A stretch of 64,000 bases of DNA from Entoloma clypeatum (Eukaryota > Basidiomycota > Agaricomycetes > Agaricales > Entolomataceae), in contig OY751491.1 of NCBI GenBank assembly GCA_963565915.1, positions 1-64,000 of the forward strand, given 5' to 3'. The position numbers and the translations under genes were made by a program. The notes under the pieces were generated by a model. It worked only from the letters and a program-made list of their open reading frames with translations. It made no database searches and had not been told where the DNA came from. Shown here in pieces: positions 51,330 to 62,081 of this stretch (its first letter is position 1; the number at the start of each line of letters is the position of its first letter).

Positions 51330-54300
51330 ACTCGCTTGCCTGGTGCAGCTACAGACAATATAACTTATGTTATCCCTGCAAAGCGAGCCGTTGCGTCAAC
51401 TAAGATTGTCAAGGGAGATAAACCTCCGAAACGACAAGAGATCAAGCTGCAAGCTCAGATCAAAACACGACGAGGACCAAAGGCCATTCGACCCGAGGTT
51501 GATAGCGGATGTGAACGCACATGTATCCATCCCAGAATAGTACGCGAACAGAACCTTCCCACACGGGGAATAAAGCCCATATCAATCCTAAATGCGGATG
51601 GATCGCTGAACCGACAAGAGAAAGCAGAAAAACTTGCCGAAGTCCAGCTGGACTTAGGAACACACCAGGAAACCATGGAAGCAATGGTATTGGACATTGG
51701 GAGAACAGACATGCTTTTGGGACATGACTGGTTGGTGCACCACAACCCCACAATCAATTGGACAACCGGCGCTGTAACATTCAACCGGTGCCCATCAACA
51801 TGTCAAACCAAGCACTCGGATTTCAGGGTTAACCTTAATGGTCGCAAACATTGGGTTCGCATGGTGGAAGTACGAGACAAGGACGTGCCCAAGAAATCGG
51901 ATCAGAAATGGAAGCCCGGAGACCCCATATTGGAAGCAGTTACTCCCACACCACCTCCCACAACCAAACGACCCTCATACGTTGAACGTTTTGCCCATCT
52001 CTTTGAAAAAGAAAACTTTGACAAGATCCCAAAGGAAAGAGAATGGGACCACGGCATCGAACTTACACCGGACGCACCAAAGGAGCTAGGAGGAAACACG
52101 TATCCTATGACCCAAAAGGAGCAAGAAGAACTGGACGAATTCATCGATGAAGGCCTGACAACCGGAAAGATCTGACCGTCCAAATCCCCTTATGCATCAC
52201 CCTGCTTCTTCATTAGCAAGAAAGACGGTTCCAAACGATTGGTACAGGATTATCGCATGGTCAATAAATTCACAGTTAAGGACAAATTCCCACTCCCACG
52301 CATCAACGACCTCTTGGATGTATTGAAGGACGCAGTCTATTTCAACAAAATGGACATCATGTGGGGATACAATAACGTGCGGATCAAGAAGGGTGACGAA
52401 TGGAAAGCCGCCTTCCTGACCAGCCGAGGATTGTTTGAAACATTGGTCATGTTTTTCGGTCTCTGCAACTCCCCGGGAACGTTCTCTCGGATGATGGCCA
52501 GCCTATTCAGGGATCAGATCCGTCGGCGCATCTGTGTGATTTACATGAATGACATAGTGGTTATTGGTAAAACCAAGGAAGAACTCGCCCGGAACACCGA
52601 AGAGATCTTGCAGATTCTGTCAGACAATGACCTGTTCCTAAAGGAGAAGAAGTGTCTTTGGGAAGTAACGAAATGCCCCATATTGGGATATGTCGTTGGA
52701 GAAGGACGTGTTGAGATGGAAACTGAAAAGGTGGACACAATCCGGAACTGGCGAGTACCCACATCAAAAAAGGAAGTCCAGAGGTTCCTGGGATTTGCCA
52801 ATTTTTATCGACACTTCATTGAAGGATACTCAAACATCGCAAAGCCACTCACAACACTTACGGGAAATACAGCATTCACGTGGGGACCAGCGGCACAAGA
52901 AGCATTTGAAGGTCTCATATGGGCAATCACGACGGCACCAGTCTTGGCATTGCCCAAACTGGACGGACAGTTCAGGGTCGAAACCGATGCATCGGGTTAT
53001 GCGATTGGAGCGGTACTTTCACAGAAACAAGACGACAAATGGCATCCTATCGCGTTCTTGTCGCGGACCATGTCCGCGGCCGAACAGAATTACGAGATCT
53101 ATGACAAGGAACTCTTGGCAGTCATGGAAGCACTGAAGGACTGGCGACATTATCTACTTGAAGCCAAGGAATGTTTTGAGATCTTAACCGATCACAAAAA
53201 CCTGGAGTATTTCCGGCGTCCTCAGGACCTAAACCAACGACAGAGGCGCTGGAAGATGAAGTTACAAGACTATGACTTCGAACTGCGACATGTACCTGGG
53301 AAGACAAACGCGAAAGCAGACATCCTGTCACGTTTACCCTGGTATGAGATGGAACTCGAGCCACAGGACAGCGACCAAATGCTCAAGGAGGGGCTATTTT
53401 TGAAACGATTGGAATCAGAAGATGTGATACAAATGGAGATGTTCACGGAGGAACAATTCTTTGAAGGGGGTGAAACATCTGATTCCATCAAAATCGGAAA
53501 CATCACAACTATTGAAAACCCATGGATCACACGCATCAAGGCCTCGAATCGCATGGAGACAGAAGTAGCCCAGGGTCTGAAGAAGAATCCTCACTGGTAC
53601 CAGCAGGAAAATGGCATCACCTACGCAGGAGAATGAGTCTATGTTCCACCAGACCCACAATTGCGCCAAGAACTGATGTTTGAAGCGCACGACGCACCAG
53701 TGGCAGGACATCCAGGACAATATCGAACACATGAACTCCTCACTCGCACCTACTGGTGGCCCACCATCCTACATGACGTAAAGAAGTATGTGAAAGGTTG
53801 TGACACCTGTCAACGTAACAAGATCAGCCGCCAAAAGAGACACGCCCCTCTACACCCTAACGCCGCGCCAAGTCAACCATGGGAAGACATAGGGATTGAC
53901 GTCGTGGGACCGATACCAGAATCTGATGGGAAGAACGTAATTCTGGTCATCATGGACAGACATTCAAAGATGCTTCATCTCATCCCGACAACCGTGGAAC
54001 TATTGGCTGAAGGATTAGCCAAGATCTATCGGGACCAGATATGGAAGCTTCATGGGATCCCTAAGAAGATCATTAGCGACAGAGGACCACAGTTCGCCGC
54101 GAAGTTCATGGAGATACTTTGCCGCATGTTGGGAATCAAGAGAAACCTGTCCACTGCGTACCATCCACAAACTGATGGACAAGCCGAACGATCGCATCAG
54201 AAAACCGAGGTGTTCTTACGAAACTTTGTCAACCATCTACAAGATGATTGGGCGGAATGGATCGCAATCGCAGAATTCCAGTACAATGACAAAGAACATC

Positions 54301-54944
54301 AAGCGACAAAGTACACACCATTCTATCTCAACTACGGTCTGCATCCTTGGAAGGGAGAACTGGTGTTGGAAGACACCAATCCAGCGGCAAACGACTTCTT
54401 GAAAAAACTCAAACAGGCACGAGAAGAAGCCAACGCAGCACTGAAACAGGCCCAGGATCAGATGAAGAAGACAGTTGACACACGACGAAGCCCGTCTCGG
54501 AATTACCGCATCGGAGACAAGGTGTGGCTGGAAGGGACTAACATCAGGACTGATCGTCCCTCAAAGAAACTTGACGCTCTCCGACATGGACCGTTCAAAG
54601 TCCTAGAGAAGAAAGGAGCTAGCGCATACCGTCTTGATCTTCCCAAAACCTGGAAGATGATCCACCCTGTGTTCAACGAGACCCTGTTATCGCCATACGA
54701 AACCCCGAAGTATGCCATTCAGAAAAAGAAGCCAGCCCCTGATCCGATCATTGTCGAAGGACGAGAAGAATACCATGTCTCCACGATCCTGGACTCTCGG
54801 AAATTCCGTGGAAAGATCCAGTACCTTGTCCAATGGGAAGGGTATGGCCCAGAAGAAAACACGTGGGAACCTCGGACTAATGTTCAGAATGCTCAAAACT
54901 TAATCCGAGATTTTCATCGGCAAAATCCATTGTGTCCACGATAA
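51330..54944 (+). pseudogene. Chromovirus 1 Pol with C-terminal chromodomain (two stops, dead RT)
   Basis: A single frame from 51330 to 54944 is broken by TGA at 52173-52175 and 53634-53636, both where CGA (Arg) fits. Domains are the protease (EVDSGCERTCIHP), RT (VQDYRMVNKFTVKDKFPLP, FFGLCNSPGTF, catalytic box YMND instead of YMDD), RNase H (ETDASGYAIGAVLSQ), an HHCC integrase finger (GHPGQYRTH, CDTCQRNK), the integrase core (GIDVVGP, SDRGPQF, GQAERSHQ) and a chromodomain (HVSTILDSRKFRGKIQYLVQ, WEGYGPEENTWEP). Pol has no ATG in frame; a TAAATGA stop/start overlap ends gag at 51292-51298, suggesting reinitiation followed by an ancient one-base shift. Confidence 0.92.
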
Positions 54945-55061
54945 AAGAACAAACTTTGAGAACCATTTTCCACATCGACTTCTGTCACATTGAGTTCCCC
55001 GCTCCAACTCTTCTCGCCCAACACGCCGTTCTTCTTATACCTTTCAAACATCATTTCTGCC

Positions 55062-55430
55062 ATGTCCAACATCACCGCCGCCTCCACCGATGTTTCCGAT
55101 ATCAACCCCACCATCACCACCCTCATCGGCGAAGCGCTCTCCATGCGCGACCAGATCCATGCGCTCGAAACCTCCATCGCCGACATCCTCCACCGGCAGA
55201 TGCATATCCGCCTTCATACCCTCTCCGATTTACCAACCGCCCCCACCGCTGAGGAGAAGCTCATCCTCAAAAACTATACCAACACCCTTGCTGTCGAGAA
55301 TCGACGCCTTCGCCTCGCCGTTCGAGGTTTAGAGTTTGCCACGGCGGTAAACGATGAACTGATAAAGGATTGGGGTAACCGAGTTGACCCTGCCTGGGCC
55401 GATCCAAATGGCAACGATGGATGGGAGTAG
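55062..55430 (+). CDS. Chromovirus 1 third ORF, small coiled-coil protein (122 aa)
   Basis: It lies between pol and the 3' LTR with an intact frame from ATG 55062: MSNITAASTDVSDINPTITT, then ALSMRDQIHALETSIADILH and EEKLILKNYTNTLAVENRRL, both heptad-like. It has no recognised domain. Because it is intact while gag and pol carry stops, it has either escaped decay by chance or has few CGA codons. Confidence 0.55.
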   Translation: MSNITAASTDVSDINPTITTLIGEALSMRDQIHALETSIADILHRQMHIRLHTLSDLPTAPTAEEKLILKNYTNTLAVENRRLRLAVRGLEFATAVNDELIKDWGNRVDPAWADPNGNDGWE

Positions 55431-55454
55431 GTAGTCTGTGAGGACACAGACCTT

Positions 55455-55467
55455 GAGGAGGGGAACA
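55455..55467 (+). other. Chromovirus 1 polypurine tract
   Basis: A GAGGAGGGGAAC-type purine run lies directly before the TGTTAC start of the 3' LTR at 55468. Confidence 0.6.
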
Positions 55468-55473
55468 TGTTAC
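55468..55473 (+). repeat. Chromovirus 1 3' LTR, first 6 bp (split by chromovirus 2)
   Basis: TGTTAC is the LTR start. GTTAC (55469-55473) is the left target duplication of chromovirus 2, repeated at 62557-62561, after which the LTR continues. Confidence 0.92.
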
Positions 55474-55948
55474 TGTTAAGAACTGATCGACAAAACGTCG
55501 GAGCTACGTCGGACGCGTCGGAAGGTCGGAAGGTCGGAGCGCGTGCAACGTAGGGGCAAGGACTTGGCTTCAACTTGTGTGTTGCGCCCTCACTAATACG
55601 TTGGTGTCCTTATTTCGGAGGATCGGAGGATCGGAGGTCGGAGGTCGGACTCAAGTTAAGAGTCGGAAAGAGGACGGGAGGTATGATGTCGAATCTAAGT
55701 TGATATTCAAACTGAAGCTAATACACGATTCTACATAAGTTTAAATACTATGTCGGAGGATGTGTGGCTTCGTCGGAGTCGGATAACGAGTGGCTGTTGG
55801 AGATTCTTAACATAAGTAAAATGATCGGATGTAAGTAATGTACGTAGTAACGAGATTCATAACAGTAAGTATGCATAATAAGTATTAGTCAAAATGTCGG
55901 AGGTGTCGGGATTGGTCGGAAATCGTCGGAATGGATCGGAATGTAACA
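55474..55948 (-). repeat. Chromovirus 2 3' LTR
   Basis: 475 bp, TGTTAA to TAACA on the plus strand. A purine run (AAGGGGGAAATAC on the minus strand, 55949-55961) sits just inside it as the polypurine tract. Confidence 0.96.
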
Positions 55949-56114
55949 GTATTTCCCCCTTAGGGCCGAACCTATGAGGCCTAAGGACCTAGGTGGTCGG
56001 TGCGCGTGAACTGCGTCATGTGATGCGTTGGTTGAAAATACCGTCTGAGTGGTTTTTTCTTCTTGTTCCCCCATTCTCTTTTCGTTTTAAACTCTTCCGA
56101 AAATAAACCTCAAT

Positions 56115-57080
56115 ATGTCGGCATCCGATTTTCAAAAGGAGATGGAGGCGCTGCAGGCTAAGCTCGCGGAGGTGGAGGCGAAAAAGCGAGCAGCGGAGGA
56201 GGAGGCTGCGAGGAAGGCTGAGGAGGAGCGGAGAGCGGAGGAAGAGAGGGCTGCGGAGGCGGCGCGGTTAGCGGAGGAGATGCGTCGGGCGTCGGAGCTG
56301 GCGGCTCAGAAAAGGGCCGATGAAGTGGCCGCTGCGCAAGGCGCATCGAGCAAGGGGTCGGGGGAGCCGCAGGCGGAGAAGAAGAAGAAGACGACGAAGA
56401 AGAGGAAGGTGGAGGAAGTGTCGGCGATGGTTGGAGAGGGGTCGGGAGTCGGGGTCGGGGTCGGCACCTGTGATAGGTGCATTGTGAAGGGCGTCGAATG
56501 CGAACGTGATGAGTAAGTCCCTCTTTGGTTCGTCTCTTCTGTTTTAACCTTGTTTTTTTTTTTTAGGAATAAGTCGTCCTGCAAAGGATGTATCAAAGAC
56601 AAGAAGAAGTGCGAGGTCGGAGCGTCGGAGGGGAAGTCGGAGGTGAAGGAGGTGAAGAGAACGGTGAAGGTGGTTAAGGGGAAGAAAAAGGCGTCGGAGA
56701 TGCCGTCGGAGAGTGGGTCGGAGGACACCGTCTTGGGTGTCCTCAAGATGATACTGGCGGAGACGAGGCAGGTGAGGCGACTGCTAACAGCAGTCGAAGG
56801 CTCGGTGAACACCGAGTACCAACCCAAGTCGCCGGAGGTGTCGGAGGAAGGGTCGGAGTCGGAGATGGATACAGCGGAGGAGACGCACGAGTTGAGACTG
56901 GAGAAGAGGATTGCGAGAAGGATTAGGAAGGACCTGGTGAATAGGAAAAGGTTGGAGTTGCCGGAGCTGTCGGACGATTCCGACATGTCGATTTCGGAGC
57001 CGTCGGAGAAGGCGGAGTCGGGTAAGGAGGAGTCGGACAAGGAGGAGGGTCCGTCGAACAAGAAACAACGTACTAAGTAG
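56115..57080 (+). CDS. Antisense accessory gene of chromovirus 2: coiled-coil protein with Cys cluster (303 aa)
   Basis: Exons 56115-56512 and 56567-57080 join in frame through a 54 bp intron with a long T-run before the AG. The N-terminal half is an Ala/Glu/Arg coiled coil (EMEALQAKLAEVEAKKRAAE, EEERAAEAARLAEEMRR). A Lys-rich KKKKTTKKRK stretch may be a nuclear signal. Six Cys straddle the intron (CDRCIVKGVEC and SSCKGCIKDKKKC), resembling a fungal Zn2Cys6 binuclear cluster. The C-terminus is acidic and ends GPSNKKQRTK. The gene is convergent with pol, its stop 28 bp from the pol stop. It could regulate the element or bind DNA; no function is known to me. Confidence 0.75.
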
Positions 57081-57107
57081 ATAGAATAGTACTTGTTTTT
57101 TCTTGTT

Positions 57108-60100
57108 TCAGAGCGATGTGAGCGGACCCGGTTTGTCGGGATAAGCGGAGTGAAAGTCGGAGACAAGCTCGGGGGCGTTTTCCAATTCATTGGCTGGTAG
57201 CCAAGAGAATTCTTCATCAGTGTTTTCATATCCTAACCAACGGACGAAATATAGTAGCTTGCAGCTACGTCGTCGGTCGATCTTTGAGTCGACTATTTCA
57301 GCGATCTCGTACTCAAGTTCTCCGTCAATGTCAATCGGAGGAGGCGGAGGTTGGGTCCGATTCGGAATGGTGTTCGGAGTTGCAGGTTCAAGCATGGAGA
57401 CGTGGTAGACGGGGTGAACACCGCGGAATGTGTCGGGGAGTCGGAGGGTAAAGGAGTGTGTGCCGGGTTGTGCAATGATCTCGTATGGTCCCAAGTACTT
57501 TTCTGAGAGTTTCTTGGATGGGCGTGTTGTGCGGAAGAACTGTGCTTTGACAAAAACCTGTTGTCCGACAGAAAATGTCGGAGGTGCGATCCGATTATTG
57601 TCGGAGGACTTCTGGTAACGTCGTTGAGCGTCGGAGATGGTGGCTTTCAGTTCTTGGTGAAGTTCGTCTAAGTCGGTCACGAAGGATCGGGCTCGGGAAG
57701 AGGCGAGGTCTCGTTCCGGGTGAACAGTAATGTTCGGATGGTAACCCTTGTTAGCAAAGAAGGGAGATATGCCAGTGGTAGCACTAGGTGCGTTGTTGTA
57801 CGCGAACTCCGCAATCGGAAGGAGAGCGGACCAGTTGTCCTGTTGGTAGTTGCAGAATATCCGCAAGTACTGTTCGAGGGTCTGGTTAGTGCGTTCGGTT
57901 TGGCCATCGCCTTCGGGGTGGTAACCGGAGGTGAAGTGGAGGGTCATGTTTAGAGCCTTTCCGAGAGATCGGAAGAATCGGGAGACGAATTCGGGGCCGC
58001 GGTCGGAGGTGATATGTTCGGGGACGCCGTGTTTAGAGAAGACATGCAATACGAAGAGTACGGCAAGGTCTTCGGAGGTGCAGTGAATTGTTGTCGGAAT
58101 GAAAATACTTTGTTTCGTTAATCGGTCAACGATAACGAGGATTGAATCAAAGTTGTCGGAGGTCGGAAGGGTCTCGATGAAATCCATTGAGATAGAATTC
58201 CAAGGACGTTCGGGGATCGGAAGCTGTTTGAGTAGGCCGTAAGGCTTGTGTCTTTGTGGCTTCGATCGCATGCAAGTGGTACATGACTTGCAATAGTGTT
58301 TAACGAAATCTCGTATTCCGGGCCAGGTATAATCACGCTGAATGAGACTGAGTGTCTTGTTCTGACCTGGGTGTCCAGCAAGCATATGATCGTGCTTGTG
58401 CTGTAGGACTCGGAGTCGGAGGTCGTCGGAGTCGGGAACGTATATCCGATCGTCATGTCGGAGGAAACCATCGGGGTCGAGAGACCAGCGGGGTTTAGGA
58501 TCTTTAGAAAGAGTGTCGTAAAGAGTGTCGGAAGGGAGTGCTGTGAGTATGTCGTGGTGAAGCTTTTCTGTGTCCATGATAATGGTTGCACGGAGGATGG
58601 GCTCAAGGAGTTGAGTCGCGCGAACTGAAGCGGAGAGCTGTTCTTGCGAAAAGACTGGTCGGAGGTTGGTCGGATTGATGTCGACGTAGTCGCTATTTCC
58701 CCCTTTAGGGTAGACATCCCAACGTCTAGTTAGAGAGTCAGGTTTAGTTCCCAATCGGCCGGGGCGGAATCGGATGACGAGGTTGAACTGAGAAAGGTAT
58801 TCCGACCATCGGACTTGTCGGCGTGAAAGAACTTTGGTGGTGGCAAAATACTCGAGATTTTTGTGGTCGGTAACGACGTCAATCGGAGTACCGGAGCCTT
58901 CGAGGTAATGGCGCCAAATTTTAAACGCTTCGTAGATGGCAAGAAGTTCCTTATCGTGGGTGTCATAGTTTACTTCGGGGGCCGTGAAGGTGCGGGAATG
59001 GAATGCGACGGGGTGGACTTCATTGTCGGAGGTGACTATCGACAGAATAGCCGCTAGGGCATAGTCGGATGCGTCGGTTTCGACAATTATCGGAGAGTCG
59101 GGAATCCAGTGTGTCAGGATCGGAGCGGTGGTAAATGCCTTTTTCAGGTCATTAAAAGCGGTTCGAGCGTCGTCGGAGAACAGCCAAGTGGCATGTTTCC
59201 TGGTTAAACGAGTGAGTGGAATAGTGATGTTGGAATAGAATGGAATGAAACGTCGGTAAAAGTTTGCAAAACCTAAAAAGGACTGGACGTCCTTCACTCT
59301 GCGCGGTTCAGGCCAATCCTGAATAATCTTGACTTTCGCTTCCGACATTTTGAGTCCGTCGGGAGAAAGGATAAATCCAAGATATTCTACAGTTTCGGCA
59401 GAGAAATCGCACTTGTCGGCGCGGGCGTAAAGACCATGTTGTCGGAGTCGTCGGAGGACTTCTCGGACATGTTTTTTGTGTTCCTCGGGGTTGTCGGAGT
59501 AGATCAGGATGTCGTCGAGGTAAACGGTAACGCAGTTGTCCAGAAGGTCGGAGAAGATGTCGTTCATAAAACGTTGAAAGGCTGCAGGTGCGTTAGACAA
59601 TCCAAATGGCATGACTAACCATTCAAATGATCCATAGCGAGTGCGGAATGCAGTTTTCCATTCGTCACCTTCAGCGATGCGGACTAGGTGGTATGCGTGT
59701 CGGAGGTCTATGGTGGTATAAACGCGTGCTTTTCCGGCAGTGGCTAAGAGGTCGGAGATGAGCGGAAGTGGGTATCGGTCCTTCTTCGTGATTTTGTTCA
59801 GGCCTCGGTAGTCGACGCATAGTCGGAGTGATCCATCTTTCTTTCGGACGAAGAGGATCGGAGCGCCGTGAGGTGAACTAGAAGGTTTGATGAAACCGAT
59901 ATTGAGGTGCTCATCGATGAAGTCTCGGAGGGATCCAAGTTCGGATTGCGAGAGTGAGTACATCGGACCAATCGGAGGGGAAGTACCTTCCTCCAAATTG
60001 ATTTTGAGGTCGTACGGTCGGTGGGGTGCAAGGGTGTCGGCTTTTTTCTTACTGAATACATCAGCAAAATCGTGGTATTCCTCGGGTATGCCAGAGAGGT

Positions 60101-60808
60101 CGGGAGCGTCGTCGGAGACAGACGCGGAATTGGCGGAGATGTCGGAGAGGTGAACGCGGAAAGCGTATGCCCCAGGAGCTTTACATGCATGGAGATATGC
60201 GGCTGCATTGACCATGGTAATCTGTGGCGGGTCGGAGGTGTTCGGAGTGAGCGGATCGGAGGTGCCCATCGGAGAGGGCGGACACTGCAGAGGTGGCGGA
60301 GCTGCCTCAGCAGTCGACGTCGGAGTCGGACTCGGAGTGTCGGGTAACGTAGAACGGAATAAGATACTGCCCAATACCCAGTCAATCAACGGATTGTAGC
60401 GGGTGAGCCAGTTGTGTCCTAGAACCAAATTACAAGACGAATTGAGGGTTGTCACGTAAAACGCGACGGTCAGAAATTCACCGGAAGGAAATCGGAGAGG
60501 AAGATCGATAGATTGTGTGATATAAGTATTTGAAGAACCGTCAAAAAGTTTCAAAACCATAGGTGAAGGAATCGGAGTCGGAGATAAGTTTAAAGAAGAA
60601 ATAAATCTGGTATCTGCGAAGCAATGTGTAGAACCAGAATCAATAAGAGTCTTTATCGGAAGAGAATCGGAAAAGGTCGGAGATATCAAATCAATACATA
60701 GAGAGTTCGGATTTGAGAGAGCGGACGCATTGAGTCGGAGGGTTTCCAAAGGTGCACGAAAGGAGTCAACGCAATCCCCAGTACGTGCTGGAATCTGAGG
60801 ACTGCTTA
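57108..60808 (-). CDS. Chromovirus 2 Pol with chromodomain (intact)
   Basis: One unbroken minus-strand frame runs to 57108, open from about 60808 (first ATG at 60749). Domains are the protease (TLIDSGSTHCFADTRF), RT (VDYRGLNKITKKDRYPLPLI, MPFGLSNAPAAFQ, catalytic VYLDDILIYS), RNase H (VETDASDYALAAILS), the HHCC finger (GHPGQNKTL, CTTCMRSKPQ), the integrase core (SMDFIETLP, SDRGPEF, GDGQTERTNQ) and a C-terminal chromodomain (LEYEIAEIVDSKIDRRRSCK, YFVRWLGYENTDEEFSWLP). Pol lies in the -1 frame relative to gag, beginning at the gag stop, so it is probably made as a Gag-Pol fusion by frameshifting. Confidence 0.97.
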
Positions 60809-62035
60809 CTATTTTTTTGACTCGGTCGTCTTCTCCGATTTGTCCTCAGCTTGGGCCGCGCGGGCTTTTGCTTTGGCGTTAGAAGACGATTTCTTCGAGC
60901 AGTCGGAAGCCCGATGACCAACGTTGCCGCAAAACATGCATAAATTATTGTCAAATCGTCGTTGGCGTTCTTGGGGAGTTAATTTCCCATCTTTGCCAAG
61001 TTTGTCGGAGAGGGCGGATTTCGGAGAGGTGGATGACGATTTTTGTTGTTGTTGCGAGTTGGGTTTAGACGATGAGGAGTTGTTGTTGGAGGATGATGAA
61101 GCGGGGGTCTGTTTTTTGTCGGATTTGTCGGATTTGTCGGATTTCGGAGTAGATTTGTCGGAGGAGCGCGATTTCTCGCGTTGACGTTCCCAGTAGCGAG
61201 CATCAATGTTATGGGCCATTACTTTCAACTCGGCGAGAGTCTTTGGTTTGGGAAAAGTCCCCAAAACGTCCTTGATGCGTTCCGCTAAACCGGTATAGTA
61301 CCGATATCGGAGCGCGCCATCATCCCACTGCGTGCGAGCGGAAAGACGTTTGAAGTCCACGTTGTAACGTAGGATCTTCTGATTGTCGCGCATCCGAAGG
61401 TGATCCAGGCTATCCTCTGCTTCTCCGGTCGGATCGATAGGTCCGAATTCGGATCGGAGGATGTGCACAAAGGCGGACCAGTCGTCCAACCAGACAGAGT
61501 CGTCGTCGGACTCTCCCAAGAGGGTGGGCTCAAACCATTCGAGCGCGGTTCCTCGGAGGTACGACAGAGCGAAACTGACTTTGTTATCATCATCGTCAAA
61601 GGCGGGGTTGTTTCGGAAATATAGTGTGCATTGTGCGAGGAAACTGGTGAGTTTCCGAGAGTCGGAACCGTCAAAAGTGTCGGGTTCCTTCGATTTCTTT
61701 TTCGGAGTTTTCGGAGTCTCTCTACGTCGGAGCTCCTGCGTCATAAGCATAATTGCTTCGGCGAGGTTTGGAGTTTGCTCGCGACGGAAAGGATTGTTAT
61801 CGTCAAAAGGAGAGGTCGGCGATTTGAAAGGACGGAATTCTTCAGGAATCGGAGGTCCTTGTGTCTGAGGTGTTCGGAGACGAGGTGTCGGAGATATGGG
61901 GTCAGGTTTGGGTGCAGATTCTTCTGCGGGAATATCTTGGAACGTATGTAGAAATGTCGCCCTGGTGTCCTGCAGGTTTGAAGCTTCCGCTGCGGCTGCT
62001 GCTGCGCGGGAGTTCTGTGTGTTGCGGGCTGCCAT
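60809..62035 (-). CDS. Chromovirus 2 Gag (408 aa)
   Basis: The intact ORF starts 47 bp inside the 5' LTR. An Ala-rich start is followed by the Retrotrans_gag region (SRKLTSFLAQCTLYFRNNPA, LRGTALEWFEPTLLGES, ILRSEFGPIDPTGEAEDSLD). A Ser/Asn/Gln-rich linker leads to one CCHC knuckle (CMFCGNVGHRASDC). It ends in a Lys-rich tail with the stop directly after seven A. Confidence 0.96.
   Translation of the reverse strand: MAARNTQNSRAAAAAAEASNLQDTRATFLHTFQDIPAEESAPKPDPISPTPRLRTPQTQGPPIPEEFRPFKSPTSPFDDNNPFRREQTPNLAEAIMLMTQELRRRETPKTPKKKSKEPDTFDGSDSRKLTSFLAQCTLYFRNNPAFDDDDNKVSFALSYLRGTALEWFEPTLLGESDDDSVWLDDWSAFVHILRSEFGPIDPTGEAEDSLDHLRMRDNQKILRYNVDFKRLSARTQWDDGALRYRYYTGLAERIKDVLGTFPKPKTLAELKVMAHNIDARYWERQREKSRSSDKSTPKSDKSDKSDKKQTPASSSSNNNSSSSKPNSQQQQKSSSTSPKSALSDKLGKDGKLTPQERQRRFDNNLCMFCGNVGHRASDCSKKSSSNAKAKARAAQAEDKSEKTTESKK
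60812..60818 (-). promoter_or_regulatory. Slippery heptamer A AAA AAA at the gag stop (predicted -1 frameshift site)
   Basis: The minus strand reads TCA AAA AAA TAG at the end of gag. Slipping back one base enters the pol frame (ATA GTA AGC AGT), which is open from there to the pol stop. A short CCAG-CACGTA-CTGG hairpin follows about 20 nt downstream. X XXY YYZ with seven A is a classic -1 frameshift site. Confidence 0.7.
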
Positions 62036-62067
62036 AACTGGAATTTGAAATACGGATAAGCGAGTGG

Positions 62068-62079
62068 CAGTTTGAATAT
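62068..62079 (-). other. Chromovirus 2 self-priming primer-binding site
   Basis: On the minus strand ATATTCAAACTG starts 2 nt after the 5' LTR. It is the exact complement of CAGTTTGAATAT (62322-62311) inside the LTR, 33 nt downstream of a TATTTAAA box (62355-62348). The same spacing as in chromovirus 1 supports a Tf1-like self-priming mechanism. Confidence 0.85.
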
Positions 62080-62081
62080 AC

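Noticed and set aside
56306..57229. 307-residue minus-strand frame beneath the antisense accessory gene
   Set aside because: It is the mirror of a Glu/Lys-rich coding region (giving Ser/Phe-rich sequence) and lacks any domain; the plus-strand frame has a proper intron and Cys cluster.
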